DNA of 64,000 nucleotides from Aphanomyces cochlioides. Taxonomy: Eukaryota; Oomycota; Saprolegniomycetes; Saprolegniales; Verrucalvaceae. A program made the translations under genes and the position numbers. The notes beneath the pieces are model-generated. The model worked only from the letters and a program-made list of their open reading frames with translations, did not search any database and was not told the origin of the DNA. This document shows, piece after piece, positions 1 through 9,800 of this stretch. The DNA is taken from positions 1,240,001-1,304,000 of the forward strand of contig JAHQRK010000010.1 in NCBI GenBank assembly GCA_019828595.1. The letters are read 5' to 3'. Numbering within the stretch: the stretch's first letter is position 1; every line of letters starts with the position of its first letter.

Positions 1-1
1 T

Positions 2-172
2 GTTCTTACAAATATATACACTGTGTTGTTGTGGAATTGCCGTGACTTCCTGGATCAAGTCCAATTGCATCGTACCGATGAATTGGACGATAAATCCTCG
101 AGATTGGCTAACCCCAAACTACGCACCTTATACTTAGATTCAACGTTACAGTATTACAAGATGAAGAAGTAG
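2..172 (+). other. Open frame entering from the left edge, possible last exon
   Basis: An open frame runs from the window edge to a TAG at 170-172 (56 codons), rich in charged residues near its end (ends YYKMKK). It could be the 3' end of a gene outside the window, or chance. A weakly similar stretch sharing CTTAGATTCAAC recurs at about 239-281, which argues for a repeat rather than a conserved exon. No family recognised. Confidence 0.2.
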
Positions 173-756
173 GTGGTTGTCAACCAACGATGACCTCGAT
201 CTACTAATCGATCGCACAGATTGTGCAATCTGAACTTGGGTATATTCTGCTTAGATTCAACCTCAGCATTAAAATGGGAGAAGCATATCGAACAGCGGCA
301 AGCTATAAAATTATCAAAGAGTCTGCTTCTTGGAAACAGTCTTTTTGCCGTTCACATCGTGCGCAAAGTTGCCGCAACGGGAAAGATCTCTATACCAGCA
401 GTACAACCAGCTGCTGAAACTTCGGCATCTAAATTGACCTTCTTGACCGTGCTCCTAGAACCTCCACCCACCACATGCCACGTTCACATTGGACACAACC
501 GTAGATTACCATCTAAGGTTCGCCTTTCTCCATCTAGATATACTATGTCTCCGACATGTTGGTAGTCGCCTTGAGCATCATCTAAGCGCATAGTCGCCTT
601 GAGCATCATCTAAGCGCATGGTCATCATTGTCTTGCCGTCAAATGCGCCGTGAATAGGACTGGGTACCTCGAGCGTCTGTATTATCACTGATAAGTCGTT
701 CGTGTTATCTGTGCAAGTACTGGCATTTTTGCACAACAAAACAGGGAAACTATTGA
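173..756. other. No supported gene
   Basis: I see no conserved coding region here. One frame of 114 codons (221-565) has no recognisable composition or motif. The stretch contains the 28-bp tandem duplication at 563-618. Confidence 0.4.
563..618. repeat. 28-bp direct tandem duplication
   Basis: The unit starting TAGTCGCCTTGAGCATCATC is present twice, perfectly and back to back (563-590 and 591-618). It probably reflects recent slippage or microduplication, and no gene spans it. Confidence 0.85.
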
Positions 757-992
757 GGCCAATTCGAAGTAAAATAAGAAAGAAGTGAATAAGGAGTGCG
801 AAGTAAATGCCGTCTCCTTAGTTTCGAAATAATATGATCTCTGATTGGATAATTTATTTATCTTTCGGTACGAGTCGACGGTTTTTTGGTCAGGACATGA
901 TTTATCTCCTGACGAAAAAAAAATATTCGTCAGTCAACAGTAGCCAATCAGAATGCTCGGCGTTAACTTATTTTTTTACTTCGAACTGGGCC
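757..992. mobile_element. MITE-like element with inverted ends
   Basis: The left end (757 on, GGCCAATTCGAAGTAAAA) and the reverse complement of the right end (to 992, GGCCCAGTTCGAAGTAAAA) match over about 24 positions, with one extra C and a few extra A residues on the right. TGA flanks both sides (754-756 and 993-995) and may be a 3-bp target duplication. The 236-bp interior has no coding capacity. The ends suggest a non-autonomous DNA transposon; the superfamily is not certain. Confidence 0.5.
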
Positions 993-1218
993 TGAATCAA
1001 ATTCAAAATTCATAGTATGGCTTCATACGTTTCATGTGTGTGAGCAAATCTTTGTTATTTCCAAAGCAAAATGCTCCACCCAGGGGCGTAGCCCTGGCCT
1101 CACCCTAGTCGATCATTAAAATTGCTAGGTATAAATCAACCAGAAATACGGTACTCGGAAATCTTCCAGTGATAGTGGTTGTTTTATCCGTTTTCCACAA
1201 CACAGTTGTCAGACGCAG

Positions 1219-1359
1219 TGTATTTATTTGGCTCGAGATCTGGTGCGCAAGCCACCCGTTTTGCTTTTGGACGAAGCAACATCGGCACTCGATGCTGAGA
1301 CAGAAGCATCGATTATTGACAACTTGCAGAGGTTGGCCAAGCATCTCAACATGATTGTG
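1219..1359 (+). pseudogene. Remnant of an ABC exporter nucleotide-binding domain (ABCB-like)
   Basis: The frame 1231-1359 encodes a classic ABC fragment: an ARDLVRKP lead-in, Walker B with the catalytic glutamate and D-loop ([11 protein letters not shown]), then a helix ending NMIV. The preceding bases hold only a damaged match to the LSGGQ signature (TTGTCAGACG, around 1206-1215). Right after the last codon the sequence is GTGAGT, a good splice donor, but no continuation with the H-loop was found downstream; a mariner starts 40 bp later. No upstream Walker A is present. It is best read as a truncated relic of a transporter gene, interrupted or rearranged by transposition. It is not part of the PDR genes downstream, whose motifs differ. 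Confidence 0.65.
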
Positions 1360-1399
1360 TGAGTGAAGCAAGCGGACTCCCCTAGTACTATTAATAGTA

Positions 1400-1424
1400 C
1401 TCCCTCCGTTCGGAAATATAAGAG
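1400..1424. repeat. Left TIR of the mariner element
   Basis: This is the 25-bp perfect inverted partner of 3191-3215. It directly abuts an 18-bp perfect palindrome (1384-1401, AGTACTATTAATAGTACT) that contains the TA target site. Confidence 0.9.
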
Positions 1425-1570
1425 TCGATTCACGCCCCTCACCAGGAAACCTCGGTGAATCCGAATTTCGTTGTTTTAATTGGCTAAAATTATAGAAAAT
1501 AATCCAATCAATCTTTAGCACTTTGTTTCGTTGCAAACTTCGAAGTGGAAGCAGTCATTTGACATTTGAA

Positions 1571-3086
1571 ATGGTTGGCAATGGGATTCGTAAGCGTCGA
1601 GTATTGAGCGACAAAGAAAGAAACGAGGTTGTCCGCCTTCTGTTGCATCATGCCACGGGCAATAAGCTGCCTAAGAACACGTTCAAGAATGTAGCTGCTG
1701 TTTATGGATGCGGCTTCAACGTCATAAAGAAGATTTGGTACAAACTCCGCCCACACCCAAGCGCGCAAGTCGACCATGCCGTCAGTGTAGATATGAAAAA
1801 GAAGAAGGCGTGTGGGCGAAAGGCCAAGTTCACACCAGAAACATTTGCTGAACGTCTTAAGAAGATTAAATTGAGAGATCGTGGTACATTTCGCGATCTT
1901 GCATTTCAATTTGGTATGATAGCAATGAAAATCAACCTTACAAGCTTCCTTCTAGACGTTTCAATATCAACTTTACACTCGTATTTGAAAAAAGGAATGA
2001 TGAAGCGACACAGCAGCAGCGTTAAACCATTGTTAACGAGTGCAAACAAGTATGCACGACTAAAATTCGCCTTGGGGTTCATTAAGCCCAACATGGAATG
2101 ATGGACATGGATGAAATCATACACCTTGATGAGAAATGGTTTTACTTGCGATTTGAAAACGAGAAGTACTATCTTGCCCCCGATGAGCCCGTACCCCAGC
2201 GTCACTGCAAAAGCAAACGCTTTACAACCAAAGTCATGTTCTTGGCTTGTCTTGCAAGACCGCGTGTATTACCTGATGGTACTTGGTTCGACGGCAAAGT
2301 TGGAATGTTCCCTTTTCTTGAAAAATTCCCAGCTTTAAGGGGCTCACGAAATCGCCCTGCTGGCACGCTTGTCACGAATTGTGTGAATGTCACCAAGGAT
2401 GTTTATCGTGAAACGCTTATCAAACGTGTATTACCTCGAATTATGGACGTCTGGCCAACATTTACGACTCGACAGCGTATTGTTCTACAACATGACAACG
2501 CGCCAGCACATGTTCCCTGGAATGACGAAAGATTTGTGGCGGCTTTCTTGGAATTGAAGACGTCTGGATGGGATTTTGCCATTGCCGCACAACCACCAAA
2601 CTCTCCTGACACGAATGTTCTAGACCTTGGCTTTTTGCGTCAATACAATCTCTCCAGTATAAGCATTCACCTCAAACCATTGATCAGCTGATACACTGCG
2701 TTGAACTCGAATTTGGGAAGTATTCCTCGGCAAAACTTGGCAAGATTTGGCAAAGTCTTCAGCTTGTTCTACTAGAGATTGTCAAGGCGAAAGGGGGTAA
2801 TGAGTTCAAGCTACCCCATGCTTCGAAAGACAAGATGGCTGGTTGTGGAAAATTGCTTGACAACGCTCAGTGCGATCGTGCGGCGTATGAAGAAGCAATT
2901 GCGCATCTTGTTACGGAGGATGCTTTGGTCATGGAGGCGATGTTGAACAAGGAGATCATGAACTTGCGAGCCGAAAATGAGCTGATCGATCTTCTTGAAA
3001 GTACCGCCTTGAGCGATCCAGAGGTCGACGATATTCAGGTCGACGCGCTTTGTGTTGCTGCCGGAATGCTACTTGTTGAGATGTGA
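1571..3086 (+). pseudogene. Mariner transposase, frameshifted
   Basis: Three consecutive frames together give one mariner transposase: 1571-2101 (DNA-binding N-terminus starting MVGNGIRKRRVLSD), 2098-2691 (catalytic core) and about 2640-3086 (C-terminus). The core has the first acidic residue in HLDEKWFY, the second in QHDNAPAH, and a third block QPPNSPDTNVLDLG, the signature of plant mariner-like transposases. I count 37 residues between the second and third aspartates. Frame changes at about 2095-2101 (stop TGA at 2099-2101) and about 2635-2645 break the gene. After the second shift the frame reads IQSLQYKHSPQTIDQLI, the usual plant-mariner continuation. No intron explains the breaks. It belongs to the element at 1400-3215. 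Confidence 0.85.
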
Positions 3087-3190
3087 CTATCCGGTAAAAT
3101 CTAGCTTGTCATCCGTACGACCGATAGACTTGAAAATTGTATACAAAAATGTGGCTCTTATATTTCCGAATTGTCGATTCTTGCTTTCGG

Positions 3191-3215
3191 CTCTTATATT
3201 TCCGAACGGAGGGAG
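3191..3215. repeat. Right TIR of the mariner element, with a second core copy
   Basis: Perfect inverted copy of 1400-1424 followed by TA. A 17-bp direct copy of its inner part (GGCTCTTATATTTCCGA) lies at 3153-3169, 36 bp inside the element end, so the right end is partly duplicated. Confidence 0.9.
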
Positions 3216-3303
3216 TATTGATTTTGAAATTTTGCCAGCATCTTACCCTATTTTGTCACAATGTACATGATTGGTCGAAATTACGGATACTCGTTCACAA
3301 ATT

Positions 3304-3313
3304 TTATCCGGAG
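3304..3313. promoter_or_regulatory. TATCCGGA motif upstream of C1D
   Basis: TTATCCGGAG lies 40 bp before the C1D start codon. It is one of eight start-proximal occurrences in this window (see findings). Its function is inferred from position and recurrence only. Confidence 0.35.
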
Positions 3314-3352
3314 TTGAACGATTGGAGAATCGGTGATCTTGAATTTCAAGCA

Positions 3353-3993
3353 ATGGACGACCGCCTTGTGAATGTGTCGAATGCCCTCAGTGCTGTGGAA
3401 GAGTACTTAGATGTATTGACGAAAAGTCCCGTGGACGAGCTCGCCGCGACTCTGGCTCCTATTGATAAAGCCAAGGTTCAAGTTGGTTTAGGTATGCTGC
3501 TTTTTCTTACTCACTTTGACTGCTCCTACAGCTTATTCGATCAATGCACTGCTCTATGGTAAGTTGAGCCTCTCCACTTCAGATTGATTTACCCAAGCCT
3601 AGTTCTTCTTAAAGTCCAAGGCATCTCGTCAAAGGATTCCCGACATACGCAAGTCAAGCAAGAACTTGATCGAGTCAAGGGATACATTCAAAAGATCAAG
3701 TACTCGGAAGAAATGGGTACGTAAGAGCGCTCAACAGCAATTTCATGACACCATGGCTTCATGTAGCGGTCGGTCGAAAACTTCGTGTTGATGCTGAGGC
3801 TGTGGGTCGATTTATCCACCATGCATTATCGTCAGACCAAGCATACATTGAAGCAGTCGAAGCTGCGCAAGTTGCGAAAGACGCTGAAGCGCAATCATCA
3901 AGCACAGACGACACAAACGCCAAGAAAACTTCGAAGAAGCACAAATCCGATCCTCCAACAAAAGCAGCTAAATCCAAACGTGCACGAAAGTAA
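3353..3993 (+). CDS. C1D: Nuclear exosome cofactor C1D / Lrp1 (Rrp47) family
   Basis: The spliced product is 168 aa from exons 3353-3491, 3532-3558, 3603-3716 and 3767-3993, with introns of 40-50 nt. The Sas10/C1D domain fills most of it: a helical start (SNALSAVEEYLDVL), then LAPIDKAKVQVGLAYSINAL, then the family hallmark VQGISSKDS..QVKQELDRVKGYIQKI, followed by a Lys-rich tail (TSKKHKSDPPTKAAKSKRARK). Length and order match animal C1D and yeast Rrp47, which bind Rrp6 of the nuclear exosome in rRNA and snoRNA maturation. The start at 3353 gives a C1D-like N-terminus; an open frame continues upstream into the mariner right end but is not conserved. The stop lies 7 bp from the convergent PEX10 stop. 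A TATCCGGA motif sits 40 bp upstream. Confidence 0.88.
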
Positions 3994-4000
3994 CAAAGTC

Positions 4001-5192
4001 TTATTGATAATTGTACAAGCATTTGACATCTTGAGGCAAGACAAGTTGGCGGCACAGCGGACATTCTGGCTTACTCTGGCACCACCCGATGATGCATTCC
4101 CAGCAAAAGACATGCCCACATGGCGTCATAGAAGGATGGCTCCGCTCGGTTAGGCAAAGCGCACACTTCTTTGTCTGTTTGAGAGGAACTCCATTGTCCG
4201 CTGGCACACGCTTTCCTAATGCCGCTGTTGACGAGCGACGAGCAATTTGGTGCCCCAAGAGGATCCGAGCGATAGGTGGTAGGCCGAGAGAGGCAGTGAT
4301 CGATGCTCGAATGAGTATCATGCAGCCCTACTTGCAAAGTCAGTGGCAAAGAAAAAGCAGCAAACAAACCAAGATGGAAAATTGAGCAAATTGTTGCGTG
4401 AGTCGTTGGTTTAGCACGTAGCGCATACCCGCAATGCGTTTGGAGAGATGGAAATAGTGGCCATGGAGATAGAAGAATGCAAGGTGGCACTGGACAAAGC
4501 CAGCGAGAATGCCTTCGGCTGATGTACCAGTTCGTGCTTCCAATTGTTTGATCAGGTCCTTGATACGTTTCGCTAGACTATCGATGGATTTGAGACGCTT
4601 ATCAAGAAACGTGCTTCTCTCTTGTCTACGTTGATGTGAGCAAAACTTTCAAAGCGATTTACTACCTGTCCTCACTGATGGTTGGAGTCGAAATGACAGA
4701 CGCTTGCGACTGAAGTCGTTGTTGCATCTGCTCCCGCGCTCGATTTCGAGCTTCCTGTAGACGTTGTTCGTGCTCTCCAGGACGTAATTGAGCCCATCCC
4801 AAAGCGAAGCGTTGTTTCAGGTAAGGAACCAACGTGTCTGCAAGGAGCCAGAGGAATTTTGCGCTATATCCCACGACCATCGGTGCCTTTGCATCGTGCT
4901 GAACGCGGTAAATTTCACAATATTCTTCTCCCATGCTTTGGTTGCCTAGAAGATGTTATGAACAGCAACCAAATGCGCTGTTCGTACCAGTGAGCATGAA
5001 ATATAGCACCTTGGAGACAAGCTGCAATTCTGGATCAAATGGAACTTGCAGCGCGCCAGTCGAGGAATCAGAGCGTCCCCAGAACTTTATCTTCTCAACG
5101 ACATCGCTCACAGCGTGATGGAACTGCGTGACGTAGTAGTCGTCCTTCGTCGCCGACAGAATGACATGCGATTGCGGTGCTGGGGGGAACAT
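4001..5192 (-). CDS. PEX10: Peroxisome biogenesis factor 10 (RING E3 ligase)
   Basis: Four exons (5192-4988, 4945-4666, 4625-4370, 4327-4001) give 355 aa, close to the size of PEX10 elsewhere. The N-terminus has the peroxin signature around [13 protein letters not shown] and the conserved GEEYCEI. The middle has hydrophobic helices ([21 protein letters not shown]). The C-terminus is a C3HC4 RING: CALC, then C-x-H in CGHVFCWEC, then CPLC. PEX10 with PEX2 and PEX12 forms the peroxisomal membrane ubiquitin ligase that monoubiquitinates the receptor PEX5 for recycling. The start at 5192 was preferred; an in-frame position at 5249 is possible but not conserved. Introns are 40-44 nt. The gene is convergent with C1D and ends 7 bp from it. 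Confidence 0.92.
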
Positions 5193-6797
5193 CTTCACGA
5201 AATGAATATCAAATTTCACAGGTTGCCCATCATTTCGCCCAGTCAACAATTGATCGTGGAAATGGAAGCAAGGAGCGACGAGGATGAAGAAATCATGAGC
5301 AGGACGTCGCTACTGCTGTTGACGCTGAATATTCTCAGTGCGATGCGTGATAGAGAGCTTGGAAGAATTTTGCCGATCATATCTCATGGATGAATCTCAT
5401 TGACGTCGTGGCGATCTCGGATGAATTTACAGAGGAAGCACGTCGAAACCCAGCAAGATTCAGCCGACCTATTACTTTGTCCCGTCGAGTTGACAAAACG
5501 TAACCTAGCCTTGGCTCAAATGGAGCGTCGGCAGCAGCGTCGATCGGAGTCTGGGATCCAGGAAGCACGAATTGATAAAAGGAAGTCCTATAGCATTGCC
5601 TCCATGCCATGTGCTGATGGCGTTGCTATTACCAACACTTACAGGCGCCATGGTGGCAAGAGTAAGCTGCGCACTGCGAGCTCTCCACAGGCAATGCAGC
5701 TATTTCGACTCGAGTGAGAGCAAGCTTGATGTTCACAGCCAGTGTTGGTGTCTGTGAGGCAACTCACTGACATCTTCCATGGTCTTGTGTTTGATCGCGT
5801 TCTTGAAGCAAGCGATGAGGGGTTCGGGTTGTAGCACCAGTTTACAATGACAGCAAGACCAGGTTTGGCCGGCCACCAAACAACTGGGGCTCCTGATCTT
5901 GTCAATCTCTCCCACAAAGGTCATGCAAAGTCGTGTCTACACTTGACTGACCAGTGTAGCTAGACGCTCTACAATGTATTGTCCATGACATACAGTGCAT
6001 TCCCGGAGGCGAACGAGAAAGTTGAGGCTGATGTGTCGCGAGGTGAGATGGCGAACTCTGTGTTTGTTGAAGGCTCCGGGGGATTCCTCCGACGATATTC
6101 CGCTCTTCTGGACCGCGGAACGTCAAAAACGTTGAACCTGCTCTCAGCCCAACCATCGACGACCAGTCCTTGGACGAGGCCCACGACAATTTTACTCCAT
6201 GCATCGACTGTTCCAGTCCCACTTGGTTCAGAAGGTGATCATCTGTTGATCCGTCGCGACGCTGGAGTGGCCGACAAAAACTTGACTGCCGCCAAGATGC
6301 ATCTCGAGGCATCTTGGTGTCGTCCAAAATCGTCAAAATAGTTATTAGCTCATTTAGCAGGCAAAATATCAAGGATACAAAAACCAAGATAATACGTTAG
6401 TAAATAAACAGGACCCACCGTTTGGTTGACGACAAGCTCGCGTGGCAAGCCGAACCAGACGGTAATCCTGTAGTAATCGGTCGCCCGATTCGATTTGTCG
6501 CTGGCCAAGCACTACTCACGAGACATATGAGCGTCACGGGTGCGACCAACACGCCAATCTCGCTGTTGTCCAACTATCTTTAGTAGTAGAGACTGTAGTA
6601 AGACTAGGAATACTATCGCATGTTCCGACGTAGCTGACATCCACCGCGGAACGTCGAAAACTGCATGTCGTCAACTACGAATGGATAAGTTGTCTCTACT
6701 ATTATATTAATAAAAAAATGATTCAAAGCTCCTGGGATGCTTGAGGAAACGTGGGGGAGCTCTTCTGTCAACGAGACTACCAGGGGAAAACCTCGAC
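5193..6797. other. Intergenic, no convincing gene, possible decayed coding fragments
   Basis: About 1.6 kb between PEX10 and the first PDR gene. Several minus-strand frames at 5639-6390 have protein-like stretches (for example VDGWAESRFNVFDVPRSR near 6110-6165, and a Cys-rich AGQTWSCCHCKLVLQP near 5830-5880) but none can be joined into a recognisable family. The phrase CCGCGGAACGTC recurs at 6112-6123 and 6643-6654. These may be relics of mobile genes. Confidence 0.35.
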
Positions 6798-6812
6798 TCA
6801 TTCTGGCTTTTG
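6798..6812 (+). promoter_or_regulatory. Oomycete-type initiator before PDR1
   Basis: TCATTCTGGCTTTTG lies about 28-42 bp before the PDR1 start and resembles the oomycete Inr plus flanking promoter region (consensus near GCTCATTYYNCAWTTT). It supports the choice of the downstream ATG at 6840, because an earlier in-frame codon at 6741 would be upstream of transcription. Confidence 0.4.
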
Positions 6813-6839
6813 CACCGCGACGCCTTCGAGACATCCACC

Positions 6840-9800
6840 ATGTCGTCTGGAGACCCGAAGAAGCCGCTCTTGAACGAAGACGATGTGATGCCGGAAGCGT
6901 ACAAATCGGTCAATATGAAAAGTGTCCAAGATGCGTACCGTTCCGTGCAATCCCCACGCATGAGCATGTATAGTACTATCCATGCTGGACAGGGCGTCAA
7001 CCGCATGTTGGAAGGCGGTTTGGAACGCTTCTATGAAAAGTACCGCGCCGTGTCCAAGAAAGTCAATGTTCACTTGGCGACGCCGGAAGTGCGATTTGAA
7101 AACCTCAGCTACACTGTCCAAGCCAAGCAAATGACGATGGCTGAAAAGCAAGGCACGGTCGGATCATACATCCAACGCATCTTCACCCCCTTCAAGCAAT
7201 CCGTGTACAAGGAGCAAGCCGTCTTGCACCCCATGAATGGTATCATCAAGCCTGGTAGCATGACTTTGATCTTGGCCAACCCTGGCTCCGGCAAGTCGAC
7301 TTTGTTGAAGGCATTGGCACACAGACTTGACCAAAACTCCAAGTGCGTCCTTGGCGGTGACATCACCCTCAGCGGTTTGAAGATGTCCGACATTGACCCC
7401 CTCAAGATCGTCAGTTTGGTCGACCAACGCGATAACCATGCCGCCACGTTGACTGTCCGAGAAACTTTCAAGTTTGCCGATATGTGTCTCAACGGTGACC
7501 CTGAGAACCAACCTGAAGAGCTCCGCGAAGTGGCTAAGCTCCGCACTGATATGATCATCGATCTCTTGGGTCTCAACACCTGTGCTGATACGGTGGTGGG
7601 TGATGCTTTGCTCCGTGGTGTCAGTGGTGGTGAGCGCAAGCGCGTGACCATCGGTGAAATGCTTGTCGGTGGTCAGAGTGTCTTCTTGTGCGATGAAATC
7701 AGTACCGGTTTGGACTCTGCCGCTACGTTTGATATTATCACTTCGCTCCGCACTTGGTGCAAGACCATGGGCGGTACGGTTGTCATTGCCCTCTTGCAAC
7801 CAACGCCTGAAGTCGTCGAAATGTTCGATGACATTCTCATGTTGAACGAAGGCTACATGGTCTACCACGGTCCGCGCACATCGATCTTGCCATACTTTGA
7901 GAACCTTGGCTTCTACTGCCCACTTCGTGTCGACCCTGCCGACTTTTTGATTGAAGTCACGTCTGGTCGCGGCAAGAAGTACTTGGCTGCCAACGACCGC
8001 AACCGCAAGATCCCCATCTACGCTCACGAATTCAACCAAGTCTTTGTTGAATCGGATATGCACAAGGCTACATTGGCCGACTTGGCCGCTGGTTTCACGG
8101 TGCCAACCAACTTGCAAACTCCTGAAGACTTTGAAAAGATGAAGAGTGTGACTGCCATTGCTCGTACCAAGGAAACCTCTCCGTTTGCCATGGGCTTCTT
8201 GACGAGCACTCTCTTGCTTCTCAACCGTCAAAAGACTTTGTGGCTCCGCGATCGACCTTTGTTGTGGGGTAAGATGGCTGAAGCCGTCATCGTCGGTGCC
8301 TGTATGGGTGCCATCTACTACCATGCTGCTGCTTCCATCTACCTTCGTATGTTGTATTTCTCGTGCTCTGTGTTCCAACGTCAAGCTTGGCAACAACTTA
8401 CCATTGCTTACCACCTCCGCTCTGTCTTCTACAAGCAACGCGCTCGCAACTTTTTCCGTACTTTTTCCTACACGATTGCTGAATCCATTGTTCAAGTGCC
8501 CGTCAACTTGTGTGTATCGTTGCTCATGTGTACCTTTTTCTACTTCATGAGTGGTTTGACGCAAGAAGCTGGCCGATTCATCACGTTCGTTGTTATTTGC
8601 GTGAGTTTCCAACATGCCATCGGCGCGTACATGACCTTCTTGAGTTCGGTGTCGCCCAGTATCACGGTTGGACAAACGTTGGCTGCCTTCTCCGTGTGCT
8701 TTTTCTTGCTCTTCTCGGGTAACATTATCTTGCACGACTTGATCCCGAACTACTGGATTTGGATGTATTGGTTCAATCCATTGGCGTGGGCGTTGCGCAG
8801 TGTGGTCACGAACGAATTCTACTCTGACAAGTACACCTTGGCTGAACAAAAGGGCAACTTGACACAAGTGCAAATGCACCATTTCCAACCTACGTATGTT
8901 GGTTACGGTATCATCACGCTTCTCTGCTACTATGTCTTGTTTACTTGCTTGAACACCGCCGCTTTGCACTTCATCCGCTACGAAAAGCGTTATGGTGTCT
9001 CTGGTGGCTCCAAGGTCAGTGATGACGACGATGAAAACGTCTACATCGAAGTCTCTACTCCTGGTGGCACCCTTGTCAAACAAGAACGTATCAAAAACCA
9101 AGGCTTGGCTTTCATCCCTGCCAACTTGGTTGTCAAGAACTTGGATTACTATGTTACTCTCCCCACCAAGGTGGAACGCCAACTTTTGAAGAACATCACG
9201 GCAAGCTTTACTCCCGGCCGCATGTGCGCTTTGATGGGTGCTACTGGTGCTGGTAAGACGACGTTGATGGATGTGATTGCCGGCCGTAAGACTGGTGGTC
9301 GTATTGTGGGTGAAATCATCATCAACGGTGAACCCAAGAACCCTGCCAACTTTTCTCGTATCACAGCTTACTGCGAGCAAATGGATATCCACTCTGAAAT
9401 GTCGACGATTGGTGAAGCTTTGTGGTTCTCTGCAAACTTACGTTTGCCTGAAACCATCACTGCCGAAGAAAAGCGCAAGTTGGTCGAAGAAACGTTGGAC
9501 TTGTTGGAATTGAACGGTATTATCAACGAACAAGTTGGCGACTTGTCGGTGGAACAGAAGAAGCGTGTGACGATTGGTGTGGAAGTGGTGGCGAACCCGA
9601 GTATTTTGTTCTTGGATGAACCAACGTCTGGTTTGGACGCTCGTTCGGCTATCACGGTCATGCGAGGTGTGCAATCGATTGCTCGCACTGGTCGCACTGT
9701 GTTGTGTACGATCCATCAGCCTTCGATTTCGATCTTTGAATTGTTTGACGATTTGTTGTTGCTTCAAACTGGTGGTTTTATTGCTTACCACGGCGAACTG

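Larger units (their letters stand above)
1400..3215 (+). mobile_element. Plant-type mariner-like element with Stowaway-like TIRs
   Basis: The element is 1816 bp, bounded by perfect 25-bp terminal inverted repeats that begin CTCCCTCCGTTCGGAAATAT and flanked by TA on both sides (1398-1399 and 3216-3217), the expected Tc1/mariner target duplication. The CTCCCTCCGT start is the hallmark of plant Stowaway MITEs and their autonomous plant mariner partners. The interior carries a broken transposase (1571-3086). The right end has an additional internal copy of the TIR core (3153-3169). The ends look fresh while the gene is broken, so the element is probably non-autonomous. It lies 137 bp upstream of the C1D start codon. 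Confidence 0.85.

Noticed and set aside
1105..1536. 143-codon minus-strand frame across the ABC relic and mariner end
   Set aside because: No motif; it spans an element boundary and is explained by chance.
2098..2691. Independent gene in the middle of the mariner
   Set aside because: Its neighbours in other frames supply the missing N- and C-termini of the same transposase, so it is one broken gene.
7164..9392. 742-codon frame antisense to PDR1, with similar long antisense frames over PDR2 and PDR3
   Set aside because: It lies fully inside a strongly conserved ABC gene, and its composition (His/Arg/Thr/Val-rich) is what the complement of that codon usage gives. The same shadow recurs in every PDR copy.
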